Shown: positions 32,079 through 43,336 of the stretch, piece after piece | Layout of the letters: each line of letters begins with the position of its first letter | Position numbering within the stretch: the first letter of the stretch is position 1 | From: Pocillopora verrucosa | Lineage: Eukaryota; Cnidaria; Anthozoa; Scleractinia; Pocilloporidae | NCBI RefSeq assembly: GCF_036669915.1 | Contig: NC_089325.1 | Location: 14,395,235 to 14,459,234, forward strand | Reading direction: 5' to 3' | DNA: 64,000 nucleotides | Program-made: the position numbers and the translations under genes | The notes under the pieces: model-generated | What the model saw: the letters and a program-made list of their open reading frames with translations, nothing else | Told to the model about the DNA's origin: nothing | The model's database searches: none

Positions 32079-32521
32079 AGCTGTACCAAAACTTGTTGAT
32101 AGTATGTGCCGTTATATGTAAATTGCGTGGTTTTGAGGCAAAAAGACAGCAGATGAATAATATCCTCCACAGGCAAAGAAGTTCTTTGTCCTAGGGAAGC
32201 ATCTTCTCTGAGTCTTTCCTCCGCAACCTTAACGGCAAGATCAACTGGGATTTTAGTGAAGAGCGAAACAACGTCGAAAGATACTAATTCTTCACAAGCG
32301 TCAAGAGTTTTATCTCTTATGAAATCCGTAAATTCGCAGGAATTTTTGACAGTGTAATCAGTATTCCCAACAACAGGCGACAAAATTCTCGCAAGATAAC
32401 CAGAAATTGCATAAGTCGGAGAATTAACAAAAGAGACAATGGGTCTCAAAGGAATTCCCGGTTTATGAATTTTAGGTAAGCCATAAAAACGTGGACATAA
32501 GCCGTCACTACTGTATAACAT
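32039..32521 (-). CDS. PLE reverse transcriptase N-proximal part (160 codons)
   Basis: FYGLPKIHKPG and RPIVSF (RT motifs 1-2 of PLEs), FDVVSLFTKIP (motif A with catalytic Asp), then FTYNGTYYQQ leading to motif B, which continues in the overlapping frame below 32078. The finger domain upstream is missing. Confidence 0.75.
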   Translation of the reverse strand: MLYSSDGLCPRFYGLPKIHKPGIPLRPIVSFVNSPTYAISGYLARILSPVVGNTDYTVKNSCEFTDFIRDKTLDACEELVSFDVVSLFTKIPVDLAVKVAEERLREDASLGQRTSLPVEDIIHLLSFCLKTTQFTYNGTYYQQVLVQLWVRLFLLSLLTW

Positions 32522-32707
32522 TTTGTACGTAGAGTCACTAATTCTGCCAGCTTTTGTTCAAATCAAGCAATAAACTTTAAACTTTTGTTTTCCATTTCTG
32601 GTTCCTCACAAGCCCTTAACCATTGAATTTTGTTTTTTCAAGGAGAGCTCCCATTACTTCTGTTTTTTTTTTCTGTTGAGAGTACCGAACTTGAAACATT
32701 ACCGGAA

Positions 32708-33606
32708 TTCATTTCGCAGAAAAGGTTGTGGTTATTCATCGTGTTTTTCGTTTGTCTCACGACGTAGTCACGTGTGATGTAGATCGCGACATTTCGACTG
32801 CATACTGCTAGTCTTCTTCAGGCAAAACCAAACAACAGTGCCGAACCCGCCAAAGAGTTCAAAGCTACTGCGGTTTTACCTTATGTCAAAGGTCTGTCCG
32901 AACAGCTTCGCCGTTGCCTAAGACAACAAGGCGTACGCGCTGTTTTCAAGTCGGAGACTACGCTAAGATCTCAGTTGGTACGACCAAAAGACGCTGTCGA
33001 CCCGGCTAAACAAGATGGCGTAGTTTACAGGATTCCCTGTGAATGCCGCAAGGTGTACATCGGAAAGACTGGAAGACCTATGCAGACAGAATTGAAGAGC
33101 ACGATCGAGACATTCGACTCGCCCGTACCGAGACCTCCGCCGTTTGAGAACATGCCCACAACACCGGGCACAAGCCACTCTGGAACGAAGTAAAGTTTAT
33201 TGATCGTGACCCATATTACTACACGCGCAAGGTCAAAGAGGCAATTCATATAAGACCTCACCCTAACAACATAGCGGATAGTGGAATAGAAATTTTAGAA
33301 GCGTGGAAACCCACGATAAAAAAAAAAACACAACAACAGGAGAGCCGTGCGACAGCGGACCGCCGAGGGAGCAAATCATTGAGTGAACGGCAAGGATCAA
33401 AATACACCAATCAGAGCTGTTGAATAACAGGTAATTTAGTGTTAACAACTGGGTTGAAAACGTAAATTAGCCACCGTTTCGAGCGTTATCCCTTCGTCAG
33501 AACGATTGACGAAGGGCTAACGCTCGAAACGTCAGCTTTTTTACCCTTTACGGTGGCTAACTGTTACGTTTTCAACCCAGTTGTTAACACTAAATTACCT
33601 GCTATA

Positions 33607-33645
<39 letters not shown>

Positions 33646-33829
33646 TATCCCTTTATTCTGTTGAATAACAACTAATCACAGTAGAGCATCATGCTTTATG
33701 AGATGACGCATGACCAGTCGACCTCATCGCCTAAAGAAGACTAGCAGTATGCAGTCGAAACGTGGCGATCTACATCACACGTGACTACATCGTGAGACAA
33801 ACGACAAAGTTATCTTTTTTTTTTTATTA
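32708..33829 (+). mobile_element. Penelope-like element, family III, with nested hairpin element
   Basis: Same element and site as 24654-25489: left inverted repeat near 32741-32821, GIY-YIG fragment 32975-33193 (GVVYRIPCECRKVYIGKTGR), right inverted repeat near 33735-33810. A second element is inserted at 33429-33657. It shares this nested insertion and other marks with the 55.96-57.18 kb copy, so the two are sisters. Confidence 0.82.
33429..33657. mobile_element. Long-hairpin element with 12 bp target duplication
   Basis: CTGTTGAATAAC flanks it at 33417-33428 and 33658-33669; the family III copy at 24.6 kb has this 12-mer once. Inside, TTTAGTGTTAACAACTGGGT near the left is repeated inverted near 33577-33596, and GAGCGTTATCCCTTCGTCAG faces CTGACGAAGGGCTAACGCTC-like sequence at the centre. 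The GACGAAGG...CGAAACGTCAGC phrase is of the PLE-terminus type, so this may be a folded PLE end rather than a DNA transposon. Confidence 0.8.
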
Positions 33830-34019
33830 CCTTAAGTCAGTTTCTCGGTTGTTAATAATATCCCTTGATTTAAACACAGGCAAATCTAAAAGAATTCCGA
33901 AGGGCGGTTATTTTTGCTCTTTGCCGAATTTAGTTGCATTAACTCTGATAACGATACTCTACAGGCCATATTAAATTAGATTAAATTAGATTATATATTT
34001 ATATATATATATATATCAT

Positions 34020-34092
34020 GTTTCTGTAGTGTAGTGGTTATCACGTCCGCCTCACACGCGGAAGGTCGCAGGTCCGAGCCCTGCCAGAAACA
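34020..34092 (+). tRNA. tRNA-Val-CAC: tRNA-Val (CAC)
   Basis: Loop CTCACAC and paired acceptor. The B box reads GGTCCGAGCC: invariant T55 is C, which should hurt TFIIIC binding and the T loop. An (AT)n run lies directly upstream. TTTT follows within 4 bases. Confidence 0.85.
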
Positions 34093-35155
34093 TACTTTTA
34101 GAGAAACTTTTAAGCAAGAGAATAAACGCTTTATTTTTACCTCGACAAAAAATGTAACACATTTCAGATGTTTGTTCTTCCCTCCTGTTTATTCATTATG
34201 GAAATCTTCACTTTCCACAAATTTACCCCCATGAATATGGTGAGGAAGTAGTCATACTATTGTTCAGGTCAGGTTGTAGAAATAGAAAAATGAAATGATG
34301 GAACAAGAAGCATTAACATATATTTGATACGACCATACTCCATCATGGTTTGGTGGCTTTTGATAACTATGGCTAATTCTTTTTTTTTAAAGAAATTAAA
34401 CTCTTAAAAGAAACTCACAAAGACTCTTTAAGGCTCTTAAAGAAACTCTTAAAAAAGTCGGTAAAGCAAGCTTAAAACGGCAGAGAAAGCCGGAAACCAC
34501 AACGGACACAAAAGATGTGAGTAAATTCTATTGATTTAACGTTTGAAATGTTCATATTTCGAAATATTTATCGTTGTAAATCGACCATATTTCGTTCCCC
34601 ATGCTACTCCTTATAGCATGTTCAAATTATCAACGGTTTCTCCGTAAGTTAACACCGAGTCACACAACATGTAACGCTTACATGAATCAGTCGTTTGCTT
34701 TTTATCGAGATGTGAGCTTGGGACGCCTTTGTTCATGTGAATCTGCACTCGAACTATCGCAAGAGGCCTTGCATCTCTCTGCTGTTTTTCTTTAGATATA
34801 TTAACGAGAAAGTTAGGAATTAACCAGGTGCTAATCTTGATTGGTCGATGTGCTCTCGTGGGGAGTCCTAGTTCGCGGTAAATTAAAACTAAAAATAGAC
34901 TTGTCTGTGAAAATGCCATGACAAAAATATAGAGCAGTTGAAGGCTCCAAGTAATGGGCTCCTAACTCCTCTTATGCCTGAGGATACGCCCCCAAGTTAA
35001 ACAAGTGCTCAATTAAACTTGAAAAATGATCAAAAATGCGACGCTGATCGAAAGTCCAGGAACACCAGTCCATCCATGATAAAGTCATGGCACACAGGTA
35101 TCAATCCACCCGTTTTTAGTAGATCAATAATAAAAATACCGCTTCTACACTGACC
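34093..35155. repeat. Spacer class H (Val-CAC to Pro-AGG), long form
   Basis: Paralogues: 25911-26947, 40323-41386, 47028-48107 and the shortened 57426-58165. Shared marks are the tandem (A/T)CTCTTAAA phrases near 34390-34455, the ~520 bp CAAGCTTAAAACGGC segment, and GAGGATACGCCCCCAAG. On the minus strand a 102-codon frame at 34611-34919 spans the region that elsewhere holds the 64-codon frame. Confidence 0.6.
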
Positions 35156-35227
35156 GGCCTTTTGGTCTAGTGGTCTGATTCTCGCTTAGGGTGCGAGAGG
35201 TCCCGGGTTCGACTCCCGGACAGGCCC
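35156..35227 (+). tRNA. tRNA-Pro-AGG: tRNA-Pro (AGG), decaying
   Basis: Loop TTAGGGT. The acceptor 5' strand is GGCCTTT, so position 6 opposes C, and the D arm reads TAGTGGTCTGATT instead of TAGTGGCATGATT. B box intact and TTTT present. Confidence 0.82.
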
Positions 35228-35857
35228 GGTTGTGGGCTCTTTTGGTCAAAACCATTTGGAAGTTGTCAAACTTTGCCTGAAAAATGTATGGAAATTGTAT
35301 TACCATACGTTGTGTAATTCATATGTATTCATTTCCTTGTTCTTCAAGAGCCCTAAACATTCGCGTTTTTTCTTTTTTCAATGAAAGCTTTCGTGTATTT
35401 TAGTTATGAAAATATTTCTTATCGAAGACTCGCCTTATGCTTCTGAAAGACAGGAAATGGCTGAACACGGGAGGTGCATTTCCATGCATCTTACTTGTTT
35501 TTCGATAAGCTCAAGGATCAGTTATTGTCTATTGGGAGGGGGGGGAGGGGAAAGGGGCAGAGAATATTTGAGGATCATATGGTTTTTAGGGAGGGCGGAG
35601 GGGGGATCAGAAAGGTTGTATTCCGGGTTGCAGTTTCTTGTTAAATGCGTATCTCCGCACTTTGTTTTGTTTTTATGTTTCAGGAAAGACCCCAATGAGC
35701 AGATTTTACTATCCTAACGTTGTGGGAAAAGGACAACAAGTTAAAATGCAGCGGCGGGGTCCAGTTTTTACGCCAACTGTTGTTTTAACATCAAACATGT
35801 CGAAATTATAATTAAGTCTATGCATTTCAGGGGCTAAAGACAATCTGTGCTCTGTGA

Positions 35858-35930
35858 GTTTCTGTAGTGTAGTGGTTATCACATCCGCCTAACACGCGGA
35901 AGGTCACAGGTTCGAGCCCTGCTAGAAACA
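35858..35930 (+). tRNA. tRNA-Val-AAC: tRNA-Val (AAC)
   Basis: Loop CTAACAC. Changes from consensus are GGTCACAGG before the T loop and TAGAAAC in the 3' acceptor strand, giving a G-T pair at 7-66. TTTT at ACCTTTTG. Confidence 0.9.
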
Positions 35931-36703
35931 TAGTGAATACCTTTTGTAGTCACCTTTTGTCCTTCTTTTATAAAGGCTTATTATGTCGCAACGCGTGGCT
36001 CATTTTTTCTTACGCTTTGTTTTAACGTAGGATATCTCTCAGCAGATTAACCAATATATATAATCTATGTTATCGTATATTTTTATTTTAGCTTCAGTTA
36101 TCTTAAAAAGTTCTACGTTTTTGAAACATCGAGACTTAGTGGCTTGCGTGGTTGCTTATATTTCCTGTTGGACAACATGGTTGTGACAGCCCAAAAGCAA
36201 ACGATAAGGGTACATTGTCCATGCACAGATGTTTGACTGCTGTGTGCTCTGTTCTACTCTGGTTTGAGTGCAAGCTTAATTATGAGCCAGAATCTGTTAT
36301 GTCCCCGGCAGCGGACAGACTACTGAGCAGTAATCAAAATGGCCACGTCTTTTGTTATACTCATTATAAGTGTGAGCATTACTCATCTTTAAGCGAACTT
36401 CGAATAACAATACAATCTTAGGCGTGAATTGCCTCCTACATAATGAGGACAAAACTTAAGAGATGAACCTGTGATCTTCTGCGTGTTTGGTGTATTATCC
36501 GATTCCAGACAACAAACTTGGACTGAGACAGAATTAAGGAAATCAGTGCGTTCGCTAAAAAAACACTTAAAATGATTTAATTCCAACAGAGGGCACCCTC
36601 TTTATCCAGGTTAGTCTTGGCAACAGAAAAGACTAAAGACGTATTAAATATTAATAAATCCACTTATTAAAAATATAGTATTTACACCATGTTTAGTGTG
36701 ACA
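35931..36703. repeat. Spacer class B (Val-AAC to Asp), uninterrupted form
   Basis: This is the cleanest copy of the spacer, with no transposon. It carries TTGTGACAGCCC, TGCACAGATGTTTGAC, CAAAATGGCCACG and the GAGGGCACCCTC palindrome at 36589-36600. Confidence 0.65.
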
Positions 36704-36775
36704 TCCTCGGTAGTATAGTGGTGAGTATCCCCGCCTGTCACGCGGGAGACCGGGGTTCGATTCCCCGCCGGGGAG
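36704..36775 (+). tRNA. tRNA-Asp-GTC: tRNA-Asp (GTC)
   Basis: TCCTCGG/CCGGGGA, loop CTGTCAC, B box GGTTCGATTCC, TTTTT downstream. No departures from the array consensus. Confidence 0.96.
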
Positions 36776-37121
36776 ACGTGTACCGTTTTTGTGCTTAACC
36801 ATATTTTCCAAATATCAAATTTTCCCTGCAGGCTTAAAGTTTTGAAATTAGTTTTCTTTAATTCCGAAATCAACTCGTTTTTTCATGAACATAAGGAAGC
36901 GATAACAAACAGTGAGCTACAGTAGAGGAACTACAAAAGCTTACGCAGTGCTGTCTCTATTTTGCGTCATATTAACGTCACCGACTTGATATCTATGATA
37001 AGATTTCATTAAATCTGGCTTCTAATGGGCTTTTCGAATTGAGTTACGGTTAAATCTGATAACGATACTGAACAGGCCATATTGAAATAGCTTCGAAATT
37101 TAAAAGGAATATGTGCGTTTG
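36776..37121. repeat. Spacer class C (Asp to Val-like relic)
   Basis: Paralogues: 9864-10231, 16623-16979, 21279-21990 (with insertion), 28938-29248, 42939-43270, 52423-52779, 58925-59258, and a displaced piece at 53849-54067. It begins after the Asp terminator with CCAAATATCAA and ends AGGAATATGTGCGTTTG. No gene seen. Confidence 0.6.
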
Positions 37122-37187
37122 GCTTCCGAAGTAAAGATGTTATACGTCAGCCTGATACGCGAAAGGTTGCGGGTTCGAGCCATGCCA
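37122..37187 (+). pseudogene. Val-like tRNA relic (GAT), acceptor 3' end lost
   Basis: GCTTCCGAAG, loop CTGATAC, B box GGTTCGAGCC, then CATGCCA passes into TGGAGTAAA of class D. The same 3' boundary recurs at 43336, 52845 and 54133, so these copies share one event. Confidence 0.72.
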
Positions 37188-37890
37188 TGGAGTAAATTTG
37201 ATCCAGGTTCTGCTATCGATCGGAACCTTTTTGAGCTGGTAAAAAGAGGGTTTAAAGCTGTTTATGTAGTAAAAAAAATTGTTCTTCGTCCCATTAAGTT
37301 TCCCTGAGAGAAAGATGTCTTTTTTGTCTTGTCTTAAGCTTAGGAAAACGGAAAAGTTCTGAGTCCTCACGAGAAGCTAAGCCTTAGATCTTCGGATTCC
37401 ACCCTCGGATTCTCTAGCCCTGAGGACACAAGGACACAATGCTGCACTGGGTCATCGCTTGGTCCACATGTGACATGTGTCCTGCATACTGCTAAGATTA
37501 ACAATGTCGAAAGGCTCCTGCGTGTAAATAGAGTAAGAAAGATAGTAAATACTAAGTTTGGTGGTGAGATGGAGAAATATGTTTTTTTTGAGCTTTTGGA
37601 CAAAGGAAAAGTTCTGAGTACCCTTGAGGAATTGAGTTTCCCTTGTTTAAGCTCGGCTACTTGCCACTAGTTTTCTGTTGACTTGTGTTTGAGAAGATTC
37701 AGGCAGTTGTTGTTGTTTTTTTTAACTCCATGTTGAACGTTTGTGATTTTCTGTTTTTTTCTGACGCAGTGAGCTTTATTTCGGTCTTCATTATTTTCGA
37801 ACCACTCTTGTTACCAGTGTTTTTTGACACAGGAAACGGGACAATTTATGAAAGTATATTAGATAGAATTATGACAAAAAGAAAAACGAA

Positions 37891-37964
37891 AGGTACCGAT
37901 GGGGTTTGAACCCATGACCTCCTGTTTACTAGACAGGCGCGCTAACCACCTGAGCTACGGCGCC
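37891..37964 (-). tRNA. tRNA-Thr-AGT: tRNA-Thr (AGT)
   Basis: Acceptor 3' strand is CGGTACC, giving an A at the position that pairs with C4 or C5, so one acceptor pair is lost; 44053 shares this. The D arm reads GGTTAGCGCGCC. Anticodon AGT. Confidence 0.86.
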
Positions 37965-38579
37965 TCTCTTGGAGATGGTGTTGTTGAGGGGTTAATTTTT
38001 GAGATGGAGCCGGCCAAACAGCTAAGAAGTTTTTTGTGCGTTTGAAAAAAAACCGAAGAATGCGAGGCTGATATAGCAAGGCAATGATATAAAAATGCCT
38101 TAATTCTGTTAGGACATACTTGCTAAAAGCTGCCTTCAAAACGTGAGTGGCAACTGGTGCTTGTCGTTGTTGGATGATATAGAGCTTCATACAGTTCTTA
38201 AACCCAAAACACAGTCCAGGGATCATTACTTCAGTTATGGCAAAGGCAGCGAAAAAATTGAGGAATGTAGTTTACAACCGTCTGTAAACTTCAATGTATC
38301 ATACACCTAAACAAATTACGAAACAAAATACGAAACAGTGGAAAATGTTCTGACCCCCTATTGATACTAACAACCTATCCAAGGGTGAACTACACGAAAG
38401 CCGCGGTGGAACTGGGATTAGATGAAACTTTTATGATGAACGAATTCCCTCCTTTGCTATCGATTAATACCGAAAAGTGATAATTATAAAACTGATACAT
38501 TCGTCATTTTTCTAAAGACTCTAAACATCTAAGATTTAGCAAACACAATGTACTCCTTAATAGTAACACATAATCGGTC

Positions 38580-38653
<74 letters not shown>
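38580..38653 (+). tRNA. tRNA-Asn-GTT: tRNA-Asn (GTT)
   Basis: Matches the array consensus over the whole mature part. The T-run is weakened: GATAATTTACACC has only TTT, with the next TTTT at CCATTTTG. Confidence 0.95.
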
Positions 38654-38655
<2 letters not shown>

Positions 38656-39285
38656 AATTTACACCTCAGCTAACCATTTTGTTTTCTTGTTGCATGTTTT
38701 ATATGGCCCATTTCTCGGTAAAAAATATTAACCGTTCTGTTAGCTGTTACTAGCTGTGGCACTCAGATGCTCACGTGTTGGAAATCAAGTGCAGTCACGC
38801 ATTTACCATTAAGCCGAAAAAGACAAAAGTAGACTGGAATACTTCAGTTTTCATAATTCGAAGGCTGGGCTTCATTTCCTATCTGTCTTCATTATTTGTC
38901 CTTTAGTGTGGGATGTACGCACCCTAACTGTCATTTGTTTGAAGAAGCTTGTTTCATTGGTGAGATTGATGGTGGAGCAGTGGTGACTTATTTGCGGGTT
39001 TCTGCCTGACATAGAGGTGGGCTCGGACAGCTCCTCTTTCAAATGCAACTACCTTACCAGGAGCTAGGTAAACTTTGAGAAGCCGTTCGCTGTGATAATA
39101 CCTCCTTTAATGTACACTCCTTGTAAACCGGCTGAGGTTGTCATTTAGACTTGAAAAATATTCCGAAGTGCGACCATGATCAAAACACCAGTAACTCTAG
39201 TCTGTTCATGACGCAGGTGTTAATCCACTCGTTTTAATAGCAGCAATGAATAAAATACCCTTCCTAAACCACATGTGATATCTCC

Positions 39286-39357
39286 GGCCTGTTGGTCTAG
39301 TGGCATGATTCTCGCTTTGGGTGCGAGAGGTCCCGGGTTCGACTCCCGGACAGGCCC
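39286..39357 (+). tRNA. tRNA-Pro-TGG: tRNA-Pro (TGG)
   Basis: Loop TTTGGGT, full acceptor pairing, B box intact, TTTT at CTCCTTTTGG. A family III PLE begins about 235 bases downstream, as in the 24.3 kb unit. Confidence 0.96.
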
Positions 39358-39593
39358 GATAGTTCCTCCTTTTGGAAAACTTGCTCGAAATTAACAGACT
39401 GGTTGGTCAAACTTCCCTTAGATAACTTTATGACGACGGCAATACCATAAAAGATAGATCTCATTTTGTTTTCCGTTTCTGGTTGCTCACAAGCCCTTAA
39501 CGTACCACTGAATTTTGTTTTTTCAAGGAGAGCTCCCATTACTTCTGTTTTTTTTTCTGTTAAGAGTACCGAACCTGGAACATTATCTTAATT

Positions 39594-40314
39594 CATTTCG
39601 TAGAAAAGGTTGTGGTTATTCATCGTGGTGAATAGCAATAAAAGATAAGTTTTTAGTTTGTCTCTCGATGTAGTCCCGTGTGATGTAGATCGCGACATTT
39701 CGACTGCATACTGCTAGTCTTCTCCAGGCAAAACCAAACAACAGTGCCGAACCCGCCAACGAGTTCAAAGCTACTGCGGTTTTGCCTTATGTCAAAGATC
39801 TGTCCGGACAGCTTCGACGTTGCCTACAAGAACAAGGCGTACGCGCTGTTTTCATGTCGGAGGCGACGCTAAGATCTCAGTTAGTACGACCAAAATAGGC
39901 TGTCGACCCGGCTAAACAGGATGGCGTAGTTTACAGGATTCCCTGTGAATGCGGCAAGGTGTACATCGGAGAGACTGGAAGACCTATGCAAGACAGAATT
40001 AAGGAGCACGATCGAGACATTCGACTCGCCCGTACCGAGACCTCCGCCGTTTCAGAGCATGCCCACAACACCGGACACAAGCCACTCTGGAAGTAAAGTA
40101 AAGGAAGTAAAGTTTATTGATCGTGTATTACTACACGCGCAGGGTCAAAGAGGCCATTCATATAAGACTTCACCCTAACATCATAATGGATAGAAATTTC
40201 AGAAGCGTGGAAACCCACGATAAAAAAAAAAACATAACAACAGGAGAGCCGTGCGACAGCGGACCGCCGAGGGAGCAAATCATTGAGTGAACAGCAAGGA
40301 TCGAAATGCACCAG
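39594..40314 (+). mobile_element. Penelope-like element, family III, right end lost
   Basis: Left inverted repeat and GIY-YIG part (VYIGETGRPMQDRIKEHDRD near 39958) are present. It ends at GAAATGCACCA and is fused to GCCAGAAACA, the last bases of the Val-CAC gene, so the right inverted repeat, class G spacer and almost all of Val-CAC are missing. Shares a variant left flank (GGTGAATAGCAATAAAAG) with the 45.87 kb copy. Confidence 0.8.
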
Positions 40315-40322
40315 CCAGAAAC
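40313..40322 (+). pseudogene. Ten-base 3' remnant of tRNA-Val (CAC)
   Basis: AGCCAGAAAC-A is all that is left of the gene, followed by its normal 3' flank TACTTTTAGAAAAAC. CCA is shared by both sides of the joint. Confidence 0.7.
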
Positions 40323-41386
40323 ATACTTTTAGAAAAACTTTGAAGCAAGAGAATAAATGCTTTAGTTTTACCTCAACCAAGAATGTAACACATTTCAGAT
40401 GTTTGTTCTTTTCCTCCTGTTTATTCGTAATGGAGATCTTCACTTTCCACAAATTTGCCTCCATAAATATGGTGAGGCAGTAGTCATACTATTGTTCAGG
40501 TCAGGTTGTAGAAATAGAAAAATGAAATGATGGAACAAGAAGCGTTAACATATATATGATACGACCATACTCCATCATGGTTTGGTGGCTTTTGATAACA
40601 ATGGCTGATTCGCTTTTTTAAAGAAATTAAACTCTTAAAAGAAACTCACAAAGACTCTTTACGGCTCTTAAAGAAACTCTTAAAAAAGTCGGTAAAGCAA
40701 GCTTAAAACGGCAGAGAACGCCGGAAACCACAACGGACACAAAAGATGTGAGTAACTTCTATTGATTTAACGTGTAAAATGTTCATATTTCGAAATATTT
40801 ATCGTTGTAAATCGACCATATTTCGTTCCCTATGCTACTCCTTATAGCATGTTCAAATTATCAACGGTTTCTCCATAAGTTAACACCGAGTCACACAACA
40901 TGTAACGCTTACATGAATCAGTCGTTTGCTTTTTATCGAGATGTGAGCTTGGGACGCCTTTGTTCATGTGAATCTGCACTCGAACTATGGCAAGAAACCT
41001 TGCATCTCTCTGCTGTTTTTCGTTCCATTATTAACGAGTAAAGTTAGAAATTAACCAGGCGCTAATCTTGATTGGTCGATGTGCTCTCGTGGGGAGTCCT
41101 AGTTCGCAGTAAATTCAAACTGAAAATAGACTTGTCTGTGAAAACGCCGTGACAAAAATATGGAGCAGTTGAAGGCTCCAAGTAATGGGCTCCTGACTCC
41201 TCTTATGCCTGAGGATACGCCCCCAAGTTAAACAAGTGCTCAATCAGACTTGAAAAATGATCAGAAATGCGACTCTGATCGAAAGTCCAAGAACGCCAAT
41301 CCATCCATGACAAAGTTATGGCACACAGGTATCAATCCACTCGTTTTTAGTAGATCAATAATAAAAATACCGTTTCTACACTGACC

Positions 41387-41458
41387 GGCCTGTTGGTCTA
41401 GTGGCATGATTCTCGCTTAGGGTGCGAGAGGTCCCGGGTTCGACTCCCGGAGAGGCTC
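41387..41458 (+). tRNA. tRNA-Pro-AGG: tRNA-Pro (AGG), decaying
   Basis: Loop TTAGGGT. The 3' strand is AGAGGCT instead of ACAGGCC, so two acceptor pairs are lost or weakened. TTTT present. Confidence 0.82.
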
Positions 41459-42053
41459 GGCTGTGGGCTCTTTTGGTCAAAACCATTTGGAAGTTGTCAA
41501 ACTTCCCCTGAAAAATGTATGGAAGTTGTATTACCATACGTTGTGTAATTCATATGTATTCATTTCCTTGTTCTTCAAGAGCCCTAAACCTTCGCGTTTT
41601 TTCTTTTTTCAATGAAAGCTTTCGTGTATTTTAGTTATGAAAATATTTCTTATCGAAGACTCGCCTTATTCTTCTGAAAGACAGGAAATGGCTGAACACG
41701 GGAGGTGAAATGTCTTTTGTAAATCAAAATCAATTTCCATGCATCTTACTTTTTTTTCGGTGAGCTCAAGGATCAGTTATTGTCTATTGGGAGGGGGGGG
41801 ATAGGAGCAGAGAATATTTGAGGATCATATGGTTTTTAGGGAGGGCGGAGGGGGGGGATCAGAAAGGCTGTATTCCAGGTTGTGGTTTCTGGTTAAATGC
41901 GTATCTCCGCACTTCGTTTCGTTTATGTGTTTCAGGAATGACCCCAATGAGCAGATTTTACTATCCTAACGTTGTGGGAAAAGGACAACAAGTTAAAATG
42001 CAGCGGCGGGGTCCAGTTTTTACGCCAACTGTTGTTTTAACATCAAACATGTC

Positions 42054-42054
<1 letters not shown>

Positions 42055-42091
<37 letters not shown>

Positions 42092-42092
42092 T
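42055..42092. repeat. (AAT)n microsatellite in place of Val-AAC
   Basis: About 12 AAT units follow AACATGTCG, where other units continue AAATTAAGTC into the Val-AAC gene. After it, GGGCTTATAAGGC resumes in the 3' flank. The Val-AAC gene of this unit is absent. Confidence 0.9.
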
Positions 42093-42866
42093 GGGCTTAT
42101 AAGGCTTATTATGTCGCAACGCGTGGCTCATTTTTTCTTACGCTTTGTTTTAACGTAGGATATCTCTCAGCAGGTTAACCAATATATATAGTCTATGTTA
42201 AAGTATATTTTGTTTTTAGCTTTAGTTATCTTAAAAAGTTCTACGTTTTTGAAACATCGAGACTTAGTCGCTTGCGTGGTTGCCTATATTTCCTGTTGGA
42301 CAACATGGTTGTGACAGCCCAAAAGCACACGACAAGGGTACGTTGTCTATGCACAGATGTTTGACTTGCACAGATGTTTGACTGCTGTGTGCTCTGTTCT
42401 ACTCTGCTTTGAGTGCAAGCATAATTATGAGCCAGAATCTATTACGTCACCGGTCAGCGGACAGACTACTGAGCAATAATCAAAATGGCCACGTCTTTTG
42501 TTATACTCATTATAAGTGTAAGCGTTACTCATCTTTAAGCGAACTTCGAATAACAATACACTCTTAGGAGTGAATTGCCTCCTACATAAAGAGGACAAAT
42601 CTTAAGAGATGAATCTGTGATCTTCTGCGTGTTTGATGTATGTAATAATGAGGGAATTATCCATTTCCAGACAACAAACTTGGACTGAGACAGAATTAAG
42701 GAAATCAGTGCGTTCGCTAAAAAAAAAACACTTAAAATGATTTAATTCCTACAGAGGGCACCCTCTTTAGCCAGGTTAGTCTTGGCAACAGAAAGGACAA
42801 GACGTATCAAATGTTAATAAATCCAGTTATTAACATAATAGTATTTACATTACACACATAACGACA

Positions 42867-42938
42867 TCCTCGGTAGTATAGTGGTGAGTATCCCCGCCTG
42901 TCACGCGGGAGACCGGGGTTCGATTCCCCGCCGGGGAG
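42867..42938 (+). tRNA. tRNA-Asp-GTC: tRNA-Asp (GTC)
   Basis: Array-consensus sequence; loop CTGTCAC; downstream ACCGCTTTTGTG gives TTTT rather than T5. Confidence 0.96.
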
Positions 42939-43270
42939 ACGCGTACCGCTTTTGTGCTTAACCATATTTTCCAAATATCAACTTTTCCCTGCAGGCTAAA
43001 AGTTTTGAAATTAGTTTTCTTTAATTCAGAAATCAACTCGTTTTTCATGAACATAAGGAAGCGATAACAAACAGTGAGCTTACGCAGTGCTGTCAACACG
43101 AAAATCTCTTTTGCGCCATATTAACGTCACCGACTTGATATCTATGATAAGATTTCATTAAACTGGCTTCTAATGGGCTTTTCGAATTGAGTTACGGTTA
43201 AATTTGATAACGATACTGAACAGGCCATATTGAAATAGCTTCGATAATTTAAAAGGAATATGTGCGTTTG

Positions 43271-43336
43271 GCTTTCGAAGTACAGAGGTTACACGTCAGC
43301 CTGATACGCGTAAGGGCGCGGGTTCGAGCCATGCCA
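43271..43336 (+). pseudogene. Val-like tRNA relic (GAT)
   Basis: GCTTTCGAAGTACAGAGG start, loop CTGATAC, then GCGTAAGGGCGC, which further breaks the anticodon stem. Same truncated 3' end as 37187. Confidence 0.7.

Larger units (their letters stand above)
30886..32580 (-). mobile_element. Penelope-like retroelement, family II
   Basis: On the minus strand: RT (32039-32521, then 30975-32078 in another frame) followed by GIY-YIG endonuclease and a 3' end carrying a hammerhead-like core. The 5' part of RT is missing, as is usual for target-primed copies. It sits in class G spacer between GATCTCATTTT and CTTTTGTTTTCC, with at most a short duplication of T-rich bases. Its end is also found, folded back, at 8623-8902. 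Confidence 0.88.

Noticed and set aside
34601-34795. Conserved small protein MLLLIACSNYQRFL... repeated in several units
   Set aside because: Its conservation is explained by recent duplication of the whole spacer; no start context, no domain, and other frames are equally conserved.
36585-36605. Histone-type 3' stem-loop at AGAGGGCACCCTCT
   Set aside because: The stem and loop do not match the histone consensus and no histone gene is nearby.
35900-36660. Hidden snRNA or 5S rRNA gene in the conserved Val-AAC to Asp spacer
   Set aside because: I looked for U1, U2, U4, U5, U6 and 5S signature phrases and found none on either strand.
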